Below are positions 24,864-38,226 of a DNA stretch of 64,000 nucleotides, piece after piece. Where the stretch lies: the NCBI GenBank assembly GCA_963082875.1, contig OY720097.1:13338501-13402500 (forward strand). The letters are read 5' to 3'. The position numbers were made by a program, and so were the translations under genes. The DNA comes from Corella eumyota (lineage: Eukaryota > Chordata > Ascidiacea > Phlebobranchia > Corellidae). Positions within the stretch are counted from its first letter, which is position 1; every line of letters starts with the position of its first letter. Under the pieces are notes generated by a model. The model did not search any database. It was not told the origin of the DNA and saw only the letters and a list, made by a program, of their open reading frames with translations.

Positions 24864-27800
24864 ATGGACATATTTGAAATTGTTGTTAATGAAATTGCCT
24901 TGGAAGGTTTGGATGGGATAACAGTCCCAACATTGTGGCTGCGATTAACTGAAAGAGAAGAAACATTACCTTTTCAATTAGATTTAAATCTTAAAAATCT
25001 GATATGGGAATATATCATAAGCCATCCTTCCATGGAGTTTTTTAGTTGCCCCACTGAAAGAGCTATGCCGATGATATTTAATAGGTTATTATAGCTTTAT
25101 TTATACCAGTTATTATATAATATGTATTAAACATGAAGACTGTTAAGATTTCTTTTAACACCAAGTTTTACAAATTTTTATTACATTTTTCAGATTTCTT
25201 GGAAGTGATGCAACAACTGGCAAAAGAATAGCAACTGCACCAGATGAACTTGAAATTTTAAATAGTGCTTATTCTGCTGATCTTGTTCAAAGTAGTAGTC
25301 AAGATGTTAAGGTAATGTGTATTTTTAAAAACTTGGCTGCAGTAGGAATCAAACCCTTAAGTTTAAATTAAAAATAAACTGTTTCATTTCATTGATGGGT
25401 TTGTAATGGTACTATAAAATTATATACCTTTTTAGTTCTGTTCAAGATAATAATTTAAATTTTAACTTCTGTATTTTGTTATACTTAGGGTTCCTGTAGC
25501 CAATTTTACGCTCGCGAGAATGTTACTAGAATAATTAAAGACGAGCATCTTTCTGTTGATTCTGCTACAGAGAAGTAATTTTGTTACAAATATACTTTAA
25601 AATATTATTTAACTTATATACAGTAAGACAACCTAAAAAAAGCTAATACATTAAAAATACTTTGGCGGAAATACAAAGATTAATTATTTTTGGTTTAATT
25701 TTTTAGATATCAAAAACACAAGCTGGTGATAGTTGCTTCTCAAGCAGTTAGGGAGAAGGCTTTGACATGTTCTGGAATAAATTTACAGGTAAATTATATG
25801 AAAATTATTGTTTTTTTTCTACAAAATTCATTTAGTATGAACTAAAACAAATTTTTCTGTAACTATAAATGGCAGGTTGTAAAAAATCTTTCTGATATGG
25901 AGTATCTAATACTTGAGAGAATTGGTCGTTCTCGGTGGCAAGGTGAACTTCAAAATGTGTTAAATAACATGATATTTAAGTGAGTGTTCCAATAATAAAC
26001 CACTGAATTACCTTTTTTAATAATTTAATTTTTTATTTTGTGTTTCACTAACATTTTTGAACCTCTAAAAATGTTGCAATTTTTTATAAAGAAAAGGAAT
26101 TGTCAATTCAAATTTTATCTGTTAAAGTCTGCTAATTAGTAACAAATTTATTTTTAGACCTATTAAATTGTCACATGTTCACTATGTGATCAAATCTTTA
26201 ATAAAAAATGGTTTGGTGGTGAAGCAAACCTACACATATTTACGACCCGATAAACGAAACAAAATTTGTCAACAAGTTCTACTTCATCTTCCTTGTTATC
26301 AGAGAGATTGTCGATCTCTGTTTGAAATTCGAGTTGAAATGATTTGTCAAATTTTGGCGAAATCGAAAAACAAATCGATGAATGTTGCTGATCTCAAACA
26401 ATTATTGGTAATGGTTTATTTAAACAATTATTAGTAATGCTTTATTACTACAATGCTTTATTTGGCATTCATTACAGTAATAATTGAAGTTTTTCGATGC
26501 AGAAGTATTACAGAATTTTGCTAATTATTTTTATTTATTTTTAATTTAATGCACTGTAAAATTTGATTTTAAAAGATTTTTATTTTAAGGATCTAAAAGA
26601 AAATGTGTTTAAAAGACTTCGAGAAAAACTTGTATCGAAAGGCTATGTAGAAATTATTAATAAAAATGAAAAAAAGAACTGTAGAGCTATTTTTAAAACC
26701 ATGAAACTTAAGTCAGTAAGTAGAACTTTATTGGCTTTTTAAACTTTTATTGTAGTTTCATGAAGCCAGTTAATCAATGTATTTATTGTTCAATACTGTG
26801 TATAAACAATATTGTACTACTAATATGTGAAAACAGCATTAGGAAAAATAGTTAAAATTTTTTTTTGTTTTCAGTTTCCAAGTGAAGCAGCAGTTGAGCA
26901 GGTCTCAAAGGAGGAGAATAACTTAAATGCACCCTTGAATACAAAAAGTGAACCACAAGGCCTTGTTGCCGAGCTTCCATTGACATATCAGGGATACCGA
27001 CATAGTAAGCTCTGTTGTACAATTACAAAAACCTGATCTGCTTCTATAAATTTTATCAAAATTAATAAATAAAAATTTTAAAAGCCTATAAAAAAAGTAA
27101 AAATTAATTTTATTTAGTTGGATTTTTTTTACCTTAACACAATTTTTTATGTTTATGTATCATTTTTTCTATTTTTATTTCACAACCTTTTAACAAGTTA
27201 AAATTTTTAGTTCAACTTGCCGGGGAGAATGGTTGTTCTCAGGGTGATATTCTTGCTTTACTAAAAGGTTACGGGTCCCTAGAAGCTAGAAATATTTGCA
27301 GAAGAGTTAATAAAGCTGGCAAAGTCAGGGTATGTTCAAAAAGATTTTTTTTTTTTTGATATGAAAAATTTAAAAATTTGTTTAAAGAAAAAAAAGATTA
27401 TTGAAAAATTGTAAATTTATTCTTGGTTGTGTTATGACAATTTTTACGGGTTTAAATATTGTTGAAAATTTTATTTTTCTCATTTTGTTTTTAGACTATA
27501 ATGGTTGACGAAGGCAAGCAAAGACTACAAAAATATATCTCCAAAAATTTTGCTAAGACAAGTTGTCATACTAATGAGTTGTTAGTTGAAAAAAATCGAA
27601 TGAAACAAACTTTGGATGCATCGGGTATTCAATATATTTTAATGCACAAATATTTTTATTGATTTTTGAGTATGGTTTCTTTGTTTATTTAATTTGCATT
27701 ACACTTTATGTAAAAATTAAATTTTGATAATTTTTTTAATTAATAACATTTTGTTTTAGTTGCAAGTATTTTGGAAACTTCTGGATTGGAATCACAAGAA

Positions 27801-30800
27801 AATATTCCTTCAGTAATGTCACCCAACTTTTATCCATTAACTAACAATGAGTAAGCAATAACTATTAGTTAAAACCTTCTTAAGTTACTTAAACCTGACA
27901 TTTACAGCCTAATCATTAAGCAATTTAAATAAAACCTGTAATTTTTTAAATGTGGTTAACCAGTTTTTATGTTCTTGATCAACTGTCTGTTTTTTAACCT
28001 GCTCATAAATTTGAATAATAACATTTTTGTCCCTATAATATTTTAAGTGATAACAGTGGAAAATAAACGCAAGATATTAAACTTTAGTAGTATGAAATAA
28101 ACAAAGTTTTATTTTGTTTTTAATCTATTTAATTTTTGCCATTTTTTAAAGCAATTAATAGCTTGATATTATGTTGCAACTTTTTTTTAATTAAATTAAA
28201 ATGTTTTTAATGTAGGTCGATGGACTTGAACCTAACAGGAAACTTGGAATGTTTAAATACCCCAGTAAGTAATTTTTAATATTTTTCTAATAAATTGATT
28301 TATTCAAAATAAAAAAAGACTTGTTATTAATCAAAAATTAATTTTAACTCGTTTTAAGACTCGCAGCACAAGTAAATGGGATTTACATTTAACCACTAAA
28401 AAAATGAAAAGGAAAAATGTTATTTTGGAATATGTTAATGAGCAAAAGTTGGTTGAAGGAATTCCAAGTTTAGTTAAAATTCTTGTGGATAAAGAAACAA
28501 AGGAAGGTAATGTTAAAGTTTAAGGTTAAAATGTTGCATAGATTTTAATTTGTTAAGTTTTTTATTTGCTTTACTAAGTAGATTTATTTAACTTTATCAG
28601 AAACATAACCTATGCTCAAAATTATTTGAAATCTCTACCATTATAAAAAATTTAATCTTGTTGTTGTTATTTTATAAATATATATAATTTTCTGGTTAAA
28701 AAACTTGATGTAAAACATTGTTATATATTGTAATAACTTAAATCAAGGATGTACAATGAAAATTTGTAAGAAAACTTTGGTTCGATTAATTTTGAAGATG
28801 GCTGAAGAAGGGTTGCTGAAATATTTTTGCATTCCAATATCAAGTAATGGTCTTATCCAAGAGGTAAACTAACTTGATATATTTTCGACTTTGTGTGAAA
28901 AGAACCTGTTTTCTTACTAAAGAAATTGTGTTGTGATATTTGGACAGATTAAATTTAAAATAATTTTTTTTGTATATAAATTTATTCTTGATGTTGGAAG
29001 ATCAAATGTGCGACCTAAACATAGAGTAACATCTGTTACTCTGACTTGAGTTGCCTTTAGCAGTTTGGGATATTATATAAATAATAATTGCCTGGTAATT
29101 ATGCTGCTGATTAAGTGATTGCTCAGCAGGAGTTCATACTGTTTACAGCTTGTTACTCATGAGCGCTACAGCATGAGAGCAGTAGGATTTGAACCCATGG
29201 CATCATGTAGTGTAGCAAGTGTTCTTAACCACTACACCACATTGCGGGCAAAAATTGTTAGGGATTTTATTTTAGATTGACTTGTTACATTTATTGTGAA
29301 ATCTTACAGACTGAAAAATATATTATATTTTTAAGGTGGAGTTTTTAATGTCCATTGATTGTGATCCTTCAAAGTTAAAAGAAGCAATTCAACAAATTGA
29401 GTTTAGGATGTATTCCCAACATACTAAGAATAAAATACAAGAAAAAACAAAAGACGTGAGGACTTTATTCCGAAATATTTGTTTGTCTAATTTTTTTTAA
29501 CTAAGAAAATATTAAAAAATTTGTCAAGAATTTTGTATAAAATTTGGGTGGTTAAATTGAAAAATTATTTTTTTAAATATTGATAAATAAAAAAGTCAAA
29601 TTGTGATAAATAAAAAAGTCAATTATGTAACATTGATTTTAATTGTTATTTTTGTAAAATCTAGATATTTGAAGTTAAAACAGATTTTGAAATGGAAAAT
29701 GATATTGTCCTAATTCCAAATACCAACATACACTACGGATATGCTGCAAAGTTTCAAAGATTTCAGGTAAATTTTTTAGACATGTAATATATTCTATTCA
29801 AACTGCATTCAATTTAAATTTTTTAAATAAATTTTAGGCTGTTCACAAATATTTGTGGTATCTTGCTTATGGACATCCAAATCAATATGAAAATTTAGAA
29901 GTGGACATCGATGATGAAAGAGTTTATGATGAATGTAAAACATGGAAAAGGTATGTTATAAAATTTACACATTTAACAATTTTTATTACTAATATATACA
30001 TTATAAAAATTATTTTGTTATTAGCATGCTAATATTTTAGTTAATTCTAAAATCCATGTGGTTAACTTTAAAGCACCAACTTTTTAATAGTTTAGGGTAT
30101 GTCATTTCAATTTCTAATTGCTGGTGTATTTATGATTAAGTTGTACTATTTGCCTTAAATCAGCTGAAGTATTAGGTTTTTGTTAAAGTTTTGATGCAAA
30201 ATTAATGGCTACAAGAATAAAAGTTATAATCATATTTTTTGTTTCAGGTGGGTTCCTCCAATACCACAGAACAGAAAATATGGGGAAGGTTGGATTCAAC
30301 TTGGAGCTGCAGCAGTTGTCCTCCCTCTTTCTATTATCACACAATTTTATAAAATTTCATATCAGGTAATCGAATTTCATAACTTCGTTTGGTGATGTTA
30401 CAAAAAGCATGAACTTGCATTTACAAAATAATAATTTAATAGCCTACAACTTTTAATGGAATTTCAAAACTTCGTTTGGTAATGTTACAAAAAGCATAAA
30501 CCTGCCATTACAATATATTAATTTAATACCACTTTTAGTACAAAATTGATGCGATTTGTTAGTTATAACTGGTTACTCTTTGACTTATGTAAGTCTGCCA
30601 AATTCTAAAATCATTTTAACAACTTCAGTTTTTTATTAGATTGATGGCATCGAGGAATTTTTACAAGATTCAATTAAAAAACATATTCTCGTGCGCCATT
30701 TACCACCCAGCATAAAACAAATGCTGTTGTACAAAAGGTAATTTTTGTGATATATATTAATTAAATCATCTACAATGTTTAAATTTTGTAAAATTTAGAA

Positions 30801-33800
30801 AGTACATGTATGCATTTGCATTAATTCTGGAGTACCTGTGTTTTATGGGCCTAACCTCACTTGATCAACAAAAGTTTCAAGCAAACACTTGTCTTCCAAA
30901 GGAAGAAGTAAGTTGTTTATAAAATTATATAAGCCTAATGTTTATAAAATGAAAGGTAGACTATTAAAATTTGATTTTTTTAGCAAATGGTCTTTATTCA
31001 CAAACATGCAGTAATAACAGACACCAGAACATCTGAAAAGGGGTAACAATGTTTTTATTATTTATTAAAAGATTGTTTAGGTTTTTGATTAATATCGGTT
31101 TAACTACTTCTGCAATATTACGTTGGTGTAAAATAATACATTAAACCCAGTTTAACTTTAATATATAAACAATATTCTAGGTATATGGAAGTTACAGACA
31201 AAGAGTACAAACAACTTGATTTTTATTTTGATGATTACCAATCTGTTGAACAATATTGGTTTAAATTAAGAGATGTTAGTCTCATGACCCAACTTGGTAT
31301 GTTTTTAAATCTGTTTAATGTTAAAAGAAAAAAATTACTAGTAGACAATACTTTTTGAGATAAGTAAGAATTCAAAAAATAATTTTATTTTAATTAAGGT
31401 TTAAAACGACAGTCAAATGGAGATATTGATAGTCATAAATATGCACAGCAGTTAAAAAAATTTGTTGCTGAACATATAACAAGGTTTGTTTTTATTCTTT
31501 TTTTTATAATTTTCTTTTTTAATTAGGTTTTTTATGTTTTTATAGCTTTTCTATATATAAAAACAAATTTAACATTGTAAATTAAACAATGCTGTAAATT
31601 TTTGTAGAAAAGATGTGGAACTAAATGAAGATGGAATTCCACCAGGGGATGGAAAAGGAGCGGGAGGTTTAGATTCCTCACTTTTTCCTCATTTGTACAA
31701 AAACTGGTTTAATAGTGCTAAAATTAAAACTACCAAGGTAAATTTAATTAAATTTTCTTAGAATAAATTAAGCTATTATGTTTTTTTGCCAAAAATAATG
31801 CTTTTATATCAAAGCACTTAAATTAGGTTAAAATTTTTGTTTTTTAAGATTAAAATTAAAAGTTTTAATTATTTTAATCTTTAGTCTGAAAGATTGCCAA
31901 AATTGGTTGAAACACAATTTGAATTCGCAAATCGAGACCGTAAAAGGAATCAGAAATCAAGCAAACAAGGTTTGTATTTATTGTTGTCAAATTCAATTCC
32001 ACTTGATTGATTTTCATTTTAAGTAAAACACATAAAATATATACAGCTTTGCGGGCAATATATATATGTTCAACCTATAAGCCCTGGATAGCTAAATTAC
32101 TATGGAAAAATTATTACAATTGAGTTAATAGTTACTGGCAAAATAAGTTAACACAGTCTGAGGGGCTTGTTTTTAAATATGTAAATATAATTGACATTTG
32201 TGCAATTAATTGTATTTTAGATCTGGACTCTTTATTTGAAGTGAATATTGAGCAAAAAAAGAAGCCTGTACAAACTACAAAAAGAAGGAGAGATTCCCAA
32301 GGTTTGAATCAAAATTTTTAAATTTGTTTATTTTAAATTATATATTTGTTAAATTATTTTTTTCATTTAAAGGACCAAGGAAAAGAAAAAGAAAAAAAAT
32401 CGAGAAAACTGAAAAATCTGATGAACTGGGTAGTTCCAATGTAAATGGCAAAAACGATGATTTGGAAAATAGTAAGTACTTAAAAAAATAACTGGTTTTA
32501 CATTTTTATTCGGTAGCTTATATACTTTATGAATTTTTAAAACAATTTTTTTAATAATTTGGCATTTTTAGTTACATTTTTTTTGTTTAATTTAGGTTTT
32601 GAAGTAGTAGCAGAAAGCAACATTGGAAGAAAAGAACGAGTTAAGGTAATTTTGTTAATATTTTGTTAATATATTTTTAAATAAACTTAGTAAATACCTT
32701 ATAAAGAAAAAAACACATTTTTAGCTTATTTTTTGGCCACAAACCAAACTGAAAACTTTAATTTAAAATTTATGTTAAATCTCAAGGGAGGCAAGGGTAG
32801 AAAACGTCAATCCCAAACTCCTAAAAATTCTGCTGCTAAAAAAGTTAAAAAACCAAAACCAAATTCTGAACATGGAGCAAAAAATATTGGAAAGGTAATT
32901 AATTAAATATTATGATTTGTGTGGTATTAAAAAAAACACTTTAGCATTCTACTAAATAGGACTTTTAACTGTACTACATTAAACCTGTAAACTAATAGGA
33001 GGTTGAGGTAATATAAAACAAAATTAAACTGGGCACACAATAAACAATTTTTATTTAAAATAGAAATAAAATATACTGTTTTAATTTTAATGAAATGAAC
33101 TGCAATCTATTGTTAATAGTTTCATTATATATAATTAATTGTATATTTTTATTTATAGATTAAGTTAAAGTACAATGATAAAGTGGATCTTGAAGCTTTG
33201 GATAATAGAATGGGAAAATGGAGAGTCAAGTTTAGTAAATCGGAAGATACAATGTTAATTATTTGCAAAATTGCTTCAACAGTGTTACACAAACTGGTAT
33301 ATAGCATGGGATTAAGTACAAGAAAAAATTATAATTTATAAATGCTAGTTATGTGTATAAACGTCTGTTGGAACAATTATGTGACACAAAATTCTTTAAC
33401 TTTATATTTGTGCAAATTTGAAAAATAATCATTTTTTCTAGTACAGCAATATACACAGTTTAAAAAATTCCCTAATTTTTTTGTCTTATATTTAATTTGG
33501 TCTTATTAAACTTGTATTTTTAAGGTGAAAATTAATCATAGAAAAAAACAGCAACATGCTGTAGCATGGAGTGTTGTGCGAGATCTTCTTCACAACCATT
33601 TTCCATCCTTGTCTAAAAACAAAACTTCATATGCTTGTGGACGTCGTGTTTTGAATCTATTTAAAAACCCAAACACCCGTTTGTATCATGAGTAAGATAT
33701 TTCTTTAAAAATTTGTTAAGTTATTTGAACAACAAAAATTTGTTTTTTAAATATTAAGAATTTATTGTCGACTCTATTTTAAAATTATTTACATCATTTA

Positions 33801-36800
33801 CAAAATGCTTAATAATAAATATACTAAACATTAAAATATACAAAGACCTACTTCTAAAAGTATAGGAACTCATACAAACTAATTATATAATTAAGATGTT
33901 GTTCTGCTTTTGTTAAACTAACTGACTACAGAAGTTTTTTGATGGTAATTGACCAATTTTTTTAAATTTGTGTTGTTTTAAGTTTAACAGTGGCTGATGT
34001 GTTGGAAGATAAAACATTTCTGGAGGAATTTGTGCCAAAAAAAGAATACAATGAGGAGGTTAGTAAGGGCTTAAACAAAAATGTTTTAAATAAAAAATTT
34101 AAAAAAAATATTCTTGTTTAGGAGTTGGGTAAGGTTTATGGGACATTTGTCGATGCAATAACAGAAAAGTTTGAGCAAAACCCTGGTGTGGTTACGCAAG
34201 AAATTCCCAATAATAAAGTCGAACTAAAAAACAAGTGAGTATTTAAAATTTATAATATCTTTGTTTTTTTTGTATTGCACTTGGTTATTAAGTTTGCATT
34301 CACTTCATTTTATTTAAGCCATTTTGGGGGGTTTTAGGTACACTATAAAAGCGTTCTACAAAAAAGTAGAAGTTGATTTGATTCATATTGTACCTCATGT
34401 AAGCCAAGCCAGTGATATTGAAAAATGTGTTTTGGAGAATTTATTTTATGTCATGCTAAGCATGACAGATCAATCTAATAAATTTCAGGTATATATATAT
34501 TAAGTATTAGCTTTTAAATTATTTTTATTTTAAAAATGTTATGCATTATTTTATGATATTAATGTAAAGTTAGTTTGTTAATCATATTTTTTTAAGGCAT
34601 ATAAAGTATTTGAAAATTATCAAGAAACATTGATCAAACAAGTGTGGGATCACTTTAGTTTAACAGGTAAGTTTTTTTTATTAAAATGATGTCATTTTTT
34701 ATCTTTTTTAAGTCAAATATAACATATTTTTCTACTTAATATTTAAAATTGGTTAAAGTTATACAACTTTTGTTTAATTAACTTTCTACAACGTTTTTTG
34801 TTTTTTAATTTTTTTGACTTATTCAAAGTTTATATGAAGTTTTTTGACACACAAAAATAACTTTATTTTACTTAGGGAATGTTAGTAGAAGTCATAACCC
34901 ATGGCAGTCTCGCAAGCGGGTTTTACCTTATGGTGTTTCAACATATCATTTCTCCCAATCCCATTTTTAGTAAGTAGTTAACCATTTTAAATTTTTTAGT
35001 AAATGTGTAAAATATTTTAAACAGACAACTATTGTAATAATAAGGAAGGTAATACATTACTATTTTGTGAAATATTATAACCAGTTATATTGTCGTTTTG
35101 TTTTTTTACCAATAGTTTTGTTTAATACAATTTAATTATCCTTTTTGATTGAATTGGGTTTAAAAATATTTTTGTTTTCAGTTCATTCCGAATAGTTGAA
35201 GAAGTTTTTATGAAAGTTGCTGATGTTTTTAGAAGTTTGAGTTCTGATAAGCTTTTTGTTTGTGATACTAATAACACATCAAGCTCAAGTGTCTTAACTC
35301 TTGCAAGTAGGAATTAAAAATATTTTACTTGAACTAACAAAAATATTTGTAACATAAAAATATCTCTTTTTAATTTTTTTGTTTCCATTAAAGAAAAAAA
35401 AATATTTGCTAATTGTTGTAGTGTTGTTATTGGGCTCTCCTGAAAAAATTTCCACTGATGTCGTGTTATCTAACTTAATTCTACATCGCACAGATTTTAG
35501 AAATGCAAATTTGTGAGTATAAAATTTTTGCGTTTGAAGTAATAAACGATTAAAGAATAAAATTTCAAATTATAAATCAGCTTTTAATTTAATTGTACAT
35601 AACTTTTTTAATATTTTTTTAAATTGAGTACATATAAAAAATATTATAAATGAATATTTTTAAAGAAAAAATATTTTGGTATGCAATCTTTTTACTAAAC
35701 TTTTTATATTTGTGTTGCTACATTTTGCTTTTTACTACAAATACTGAGTTGATTTCAATGCTTAACTTACCTATGATGTTTGATTTTTTTAGAGAATTAA
35801 ACTTGAAAAAACCCACAGATGCTCATGCTACTGAAACTCTTTTTTCGAAAGTAACACTTCACCACGATAAGTCCCAAATTGAACTGTTGAGCTTATCCAA
35901 CAAATCTGAAAATTATTTATATGATATGCGAGACATAAATAGAAGGTTAGATTTACAAGTGCATGACTTAAAAGCAAAGCTATTGCCAGAGGAAATTGCA
36001 GTTTTAAAAACAAGTGTTATTGTAAACGAGTTATCAGATAACTTTCTGGATTTTGATAAATTAATCATGGAACAAATTATCAATGTCATTGATGAAGCAG
36101 GAAGCATTGGTAAGCAATAATTATAATTAATTTTATTTAAATGATGCTTTAATATATAAAAAATACATTTATTGTTTTTATTTTCAATTTTTTAGGAATT
36201 GCGATTTCTGAAATTAAGGATTGTTTGGTCAAAAAGTTTAACACTATAACATCTCAAGATTGCCAAAAATACTTGGATATTCTAACAGAATATTCTGAAG
36301 CCTACTATGTTGGAATGTACCAGTAAGATTTTGAATTTTATATATATATATATTATTTGTCACTTTTGACTTTAGCCATTTTACATTTTTGTTGTTTGGC
36401 GAAAAAAAATGAAATTGTTGCATTATTTAGTACCTTGTGCCACCAACCATTGTATTAAGTTGAGGTTTCTCTTACTTTTTTAAATTAATTTCTTATTATT
36501 TATAACAACCTAGGTTTTTATTGTTGTTAATAGACGAAGAATTGTGCTTAAAAAGCATTCAAAGAGCTGGTTTGTTACTGGTGCAAGTGCAATAAAACCT
36601 TTAAAAGATGTTACCAACACAGATAATCTGTAAGTTAGACTTTTAAGTTGTTGTATAGACATTCTCTATTTAAAATACAAAATAAGGCTTAAATATAATT
36701 TTTTCAATAAAAGGTATTTTACACATACATCTGTATACAATACCAACACATTAAAGTTTTCATAATTTTTTGTATAGGAACAATGATGAAGAAGTTCAAC

Positions 36801-37811
36801 CAAACACTGTGGCGACTATATCTGAAAATATTGAAAATTCTCCTGATCCACAAGCGTAAGTTAACGTAAAAAAGAAATTTAGCATAAGCCCACTATGTTG
36901 GAAAGGATTTTTTCATTATTATTTACCCAAAAATTTATTTTTTTGTTTAAACTCTGAAAAGAAAAATGTTTAACCAAAGAATTTTTTGTCTATTTTTGAT
37001 ATACCAGTGATTATTTTATTAAAAATTTTAAGTGATGCTCAGCCAAGCCCGAGCATCTACCCATCTTTTAAAAATGTATTATAAACAATTTTTATTTTGT
37101 AACTTTAATGTTTTTAATTTGTTTAATATTTAGTGGCCACTATAAAACAATCCGGTTCCTGTGTCGTCCCTGGCATGATGTGGGTGGTGAAATAAATTAC
37201 AGATCTGCTAAGTTACTTCTGTTTGGTGTTTTTCTACATGTAAGTAGTGAAATAATGCAAATTAAAATAATTTGTGTTACAAATAAAAAAGATGTTACTT
37301 ATCTAGGCAATGATTACAAAAGCAAATTTTTTTCAATTTTTTTGGGTGTTAAAATTTTTTTTCAATTTATTTGTTAAATTTATCTTAACAAGTTATTTGT
37401 TTTGTATTATGCATTAACGAACAAAATGTTTGTCAAGATTTTTTGGAATCCTGGTGTAACTCTGAATTCCTTGACTAAAAGATTTTTACCATCTATTCAA
37501 CGGGTTGCTCTTCTTGAAATCCTCGAGGTATTTTCCATGTATTACTTTTTAAATATTGAAGTGTCATGCCGAAATACTAAAAAACAGACTTAAATTCGAA
37601 TTTATTTTTTTAGAAACTAATAATCATGAAACTTGTAACCAAGCGTTGTCTACCAAAGGTTACGTCTTGGCAACTGTTTTCAGACATAATACCAAAAAAT
37701 AAAAGTACAGAAAGTAGTTGTACTCAAGCGGGAGAGTTTTTTGAACCTACTGCCGATGCTATGCTGCATGCTTCAAGATTGAACGAAATTTTTGAGAAAT
37801 TAATTAAGTAG
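24864..37811 (+). CDS. GTF3C1: General transcription factor 3C subunit 1 (TFIIIC220)
   Basis: About 45 short exons, from [20 protein letters not shown] at 24864 to a stop at 37809-37811. My exon estimates give some 1,750-1,800 residues, shorter than the human protein (about 2,100). The N terminus matches the GTF3C1 start (VALEGLDG then a winged-helix fold). Exons at about 25875-25980 and 26158-26407 form the B-block-binding domain ([18 protein letters not shown] then [18 protein letters not shown]). Further winged-helix-like segments follow at 27211-27624, 28360-28863 and 36000-36324. A Lys/Arg-rich stretch at 32220-32895 is likely nuclear targeting. The exons at 33159-34059 ([20 protein letters not shown]) and the C-terminal exons ([23 protein letters not shown], then [10 protein letters not shown]) match the conserved tail. 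The protein recognises the B box of tRNA genes and recruits TFIIIB and RNA polymerase III. An AG at 24848-24849, 14 bases before the ATG, looks like a leader acceptor. Exact borders of the smallest exons are approximate. Confidence 0.93.
28981..29249 (-). repeat. tRNA-derived SINE, near full length, in a GTF3C1 intron
   Basis: Read on the minus strand it has the A-box-like TGGTGTAGTGGTTAAG, the B-box-like GGGTTCAAATCC, CTGCTCTCATGCTGTAG, ATATCCCAAACTGC, GGCAACTCAAGTC and ATGTTACTCTATGTTTAGGTC, in the same order as the copy at 24472-24740. It lies antisense to GTF3C1 in the intron between exons at about 28747-28863 and 29336-29457. Both Pol III boxes look better preserved than in the other copies. 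Confidence 0.85.
30372..30540 (+). repeat. Two-copy tandem duplication in a GTF3C1 intron
   Basis: A unit of about 87 bases beginning GAATTTCATAACTTCG (30372) is followed directly by a diverged copy beginning GAATTTCAAAACTTCG (30459). Both include CGTTTGGT, ATGTTACAAAAAGCAT and AATTTAATA. It is intronic, six bases after the donor of the exon ending at 30366, and does not alter coding sequence. Confidence 0.75.
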
Positions 37812-38226
37812 TGCCAACTGTTGAAACAATCATAAAAAAATCATGTGTTTGTCCTTGAAACTTCCTTTATTAGTTCTTTTTATTGTTTTTTTTATTCAAT
37901 CTTTTTTTTCATTAAAACTTTTGAAACCATGAAGTCTTTGAGTAGTCTCTACTGAAAATAAGAAGTTAGAATTCTCTACATTCAATTCATAATTTTGGTT
38001 TCTTTTTTAGTTCAAAATTTTGGCTTTTTAAGTGCATTTGACTTTGCTTAACTCACAGCTGTATTAGCTCCTTTAATTATGCTTAAAAACAAATATAAAT
38101 GGTCTACGAAAACCTTTAGTCATAAGTCAGTTTATTATAATTTTTATATTTAGTGACATATCAAAACAACGAACAACAATAAACACAATATATCGATATG
38201 AATTACAACACTTTTATGTATGAAAA
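37812..38226. other. 3' ends of convergent GTF3C1 and Chordin genes
   Basis: About 415 bases between two stop codons facing each other. It must hold both 3' UTRs and cleavage sites. Read on the minus strand a canonical AATAAA (plus-strand TTTATT near 38130) lies about 95 bases after the Chordin stop. I found no equally good signal for GTF3C1; ATTAAA near 37911 is a candidate. Confidence 0.5.

Noticed and set aside
25333-25356. Short B-box-like GGGTTTGATTCC (minus strand) in a GTF3C1 intron as another SINE
   Set aside because: Only about 24 bases match the family; too short to separate from chance.
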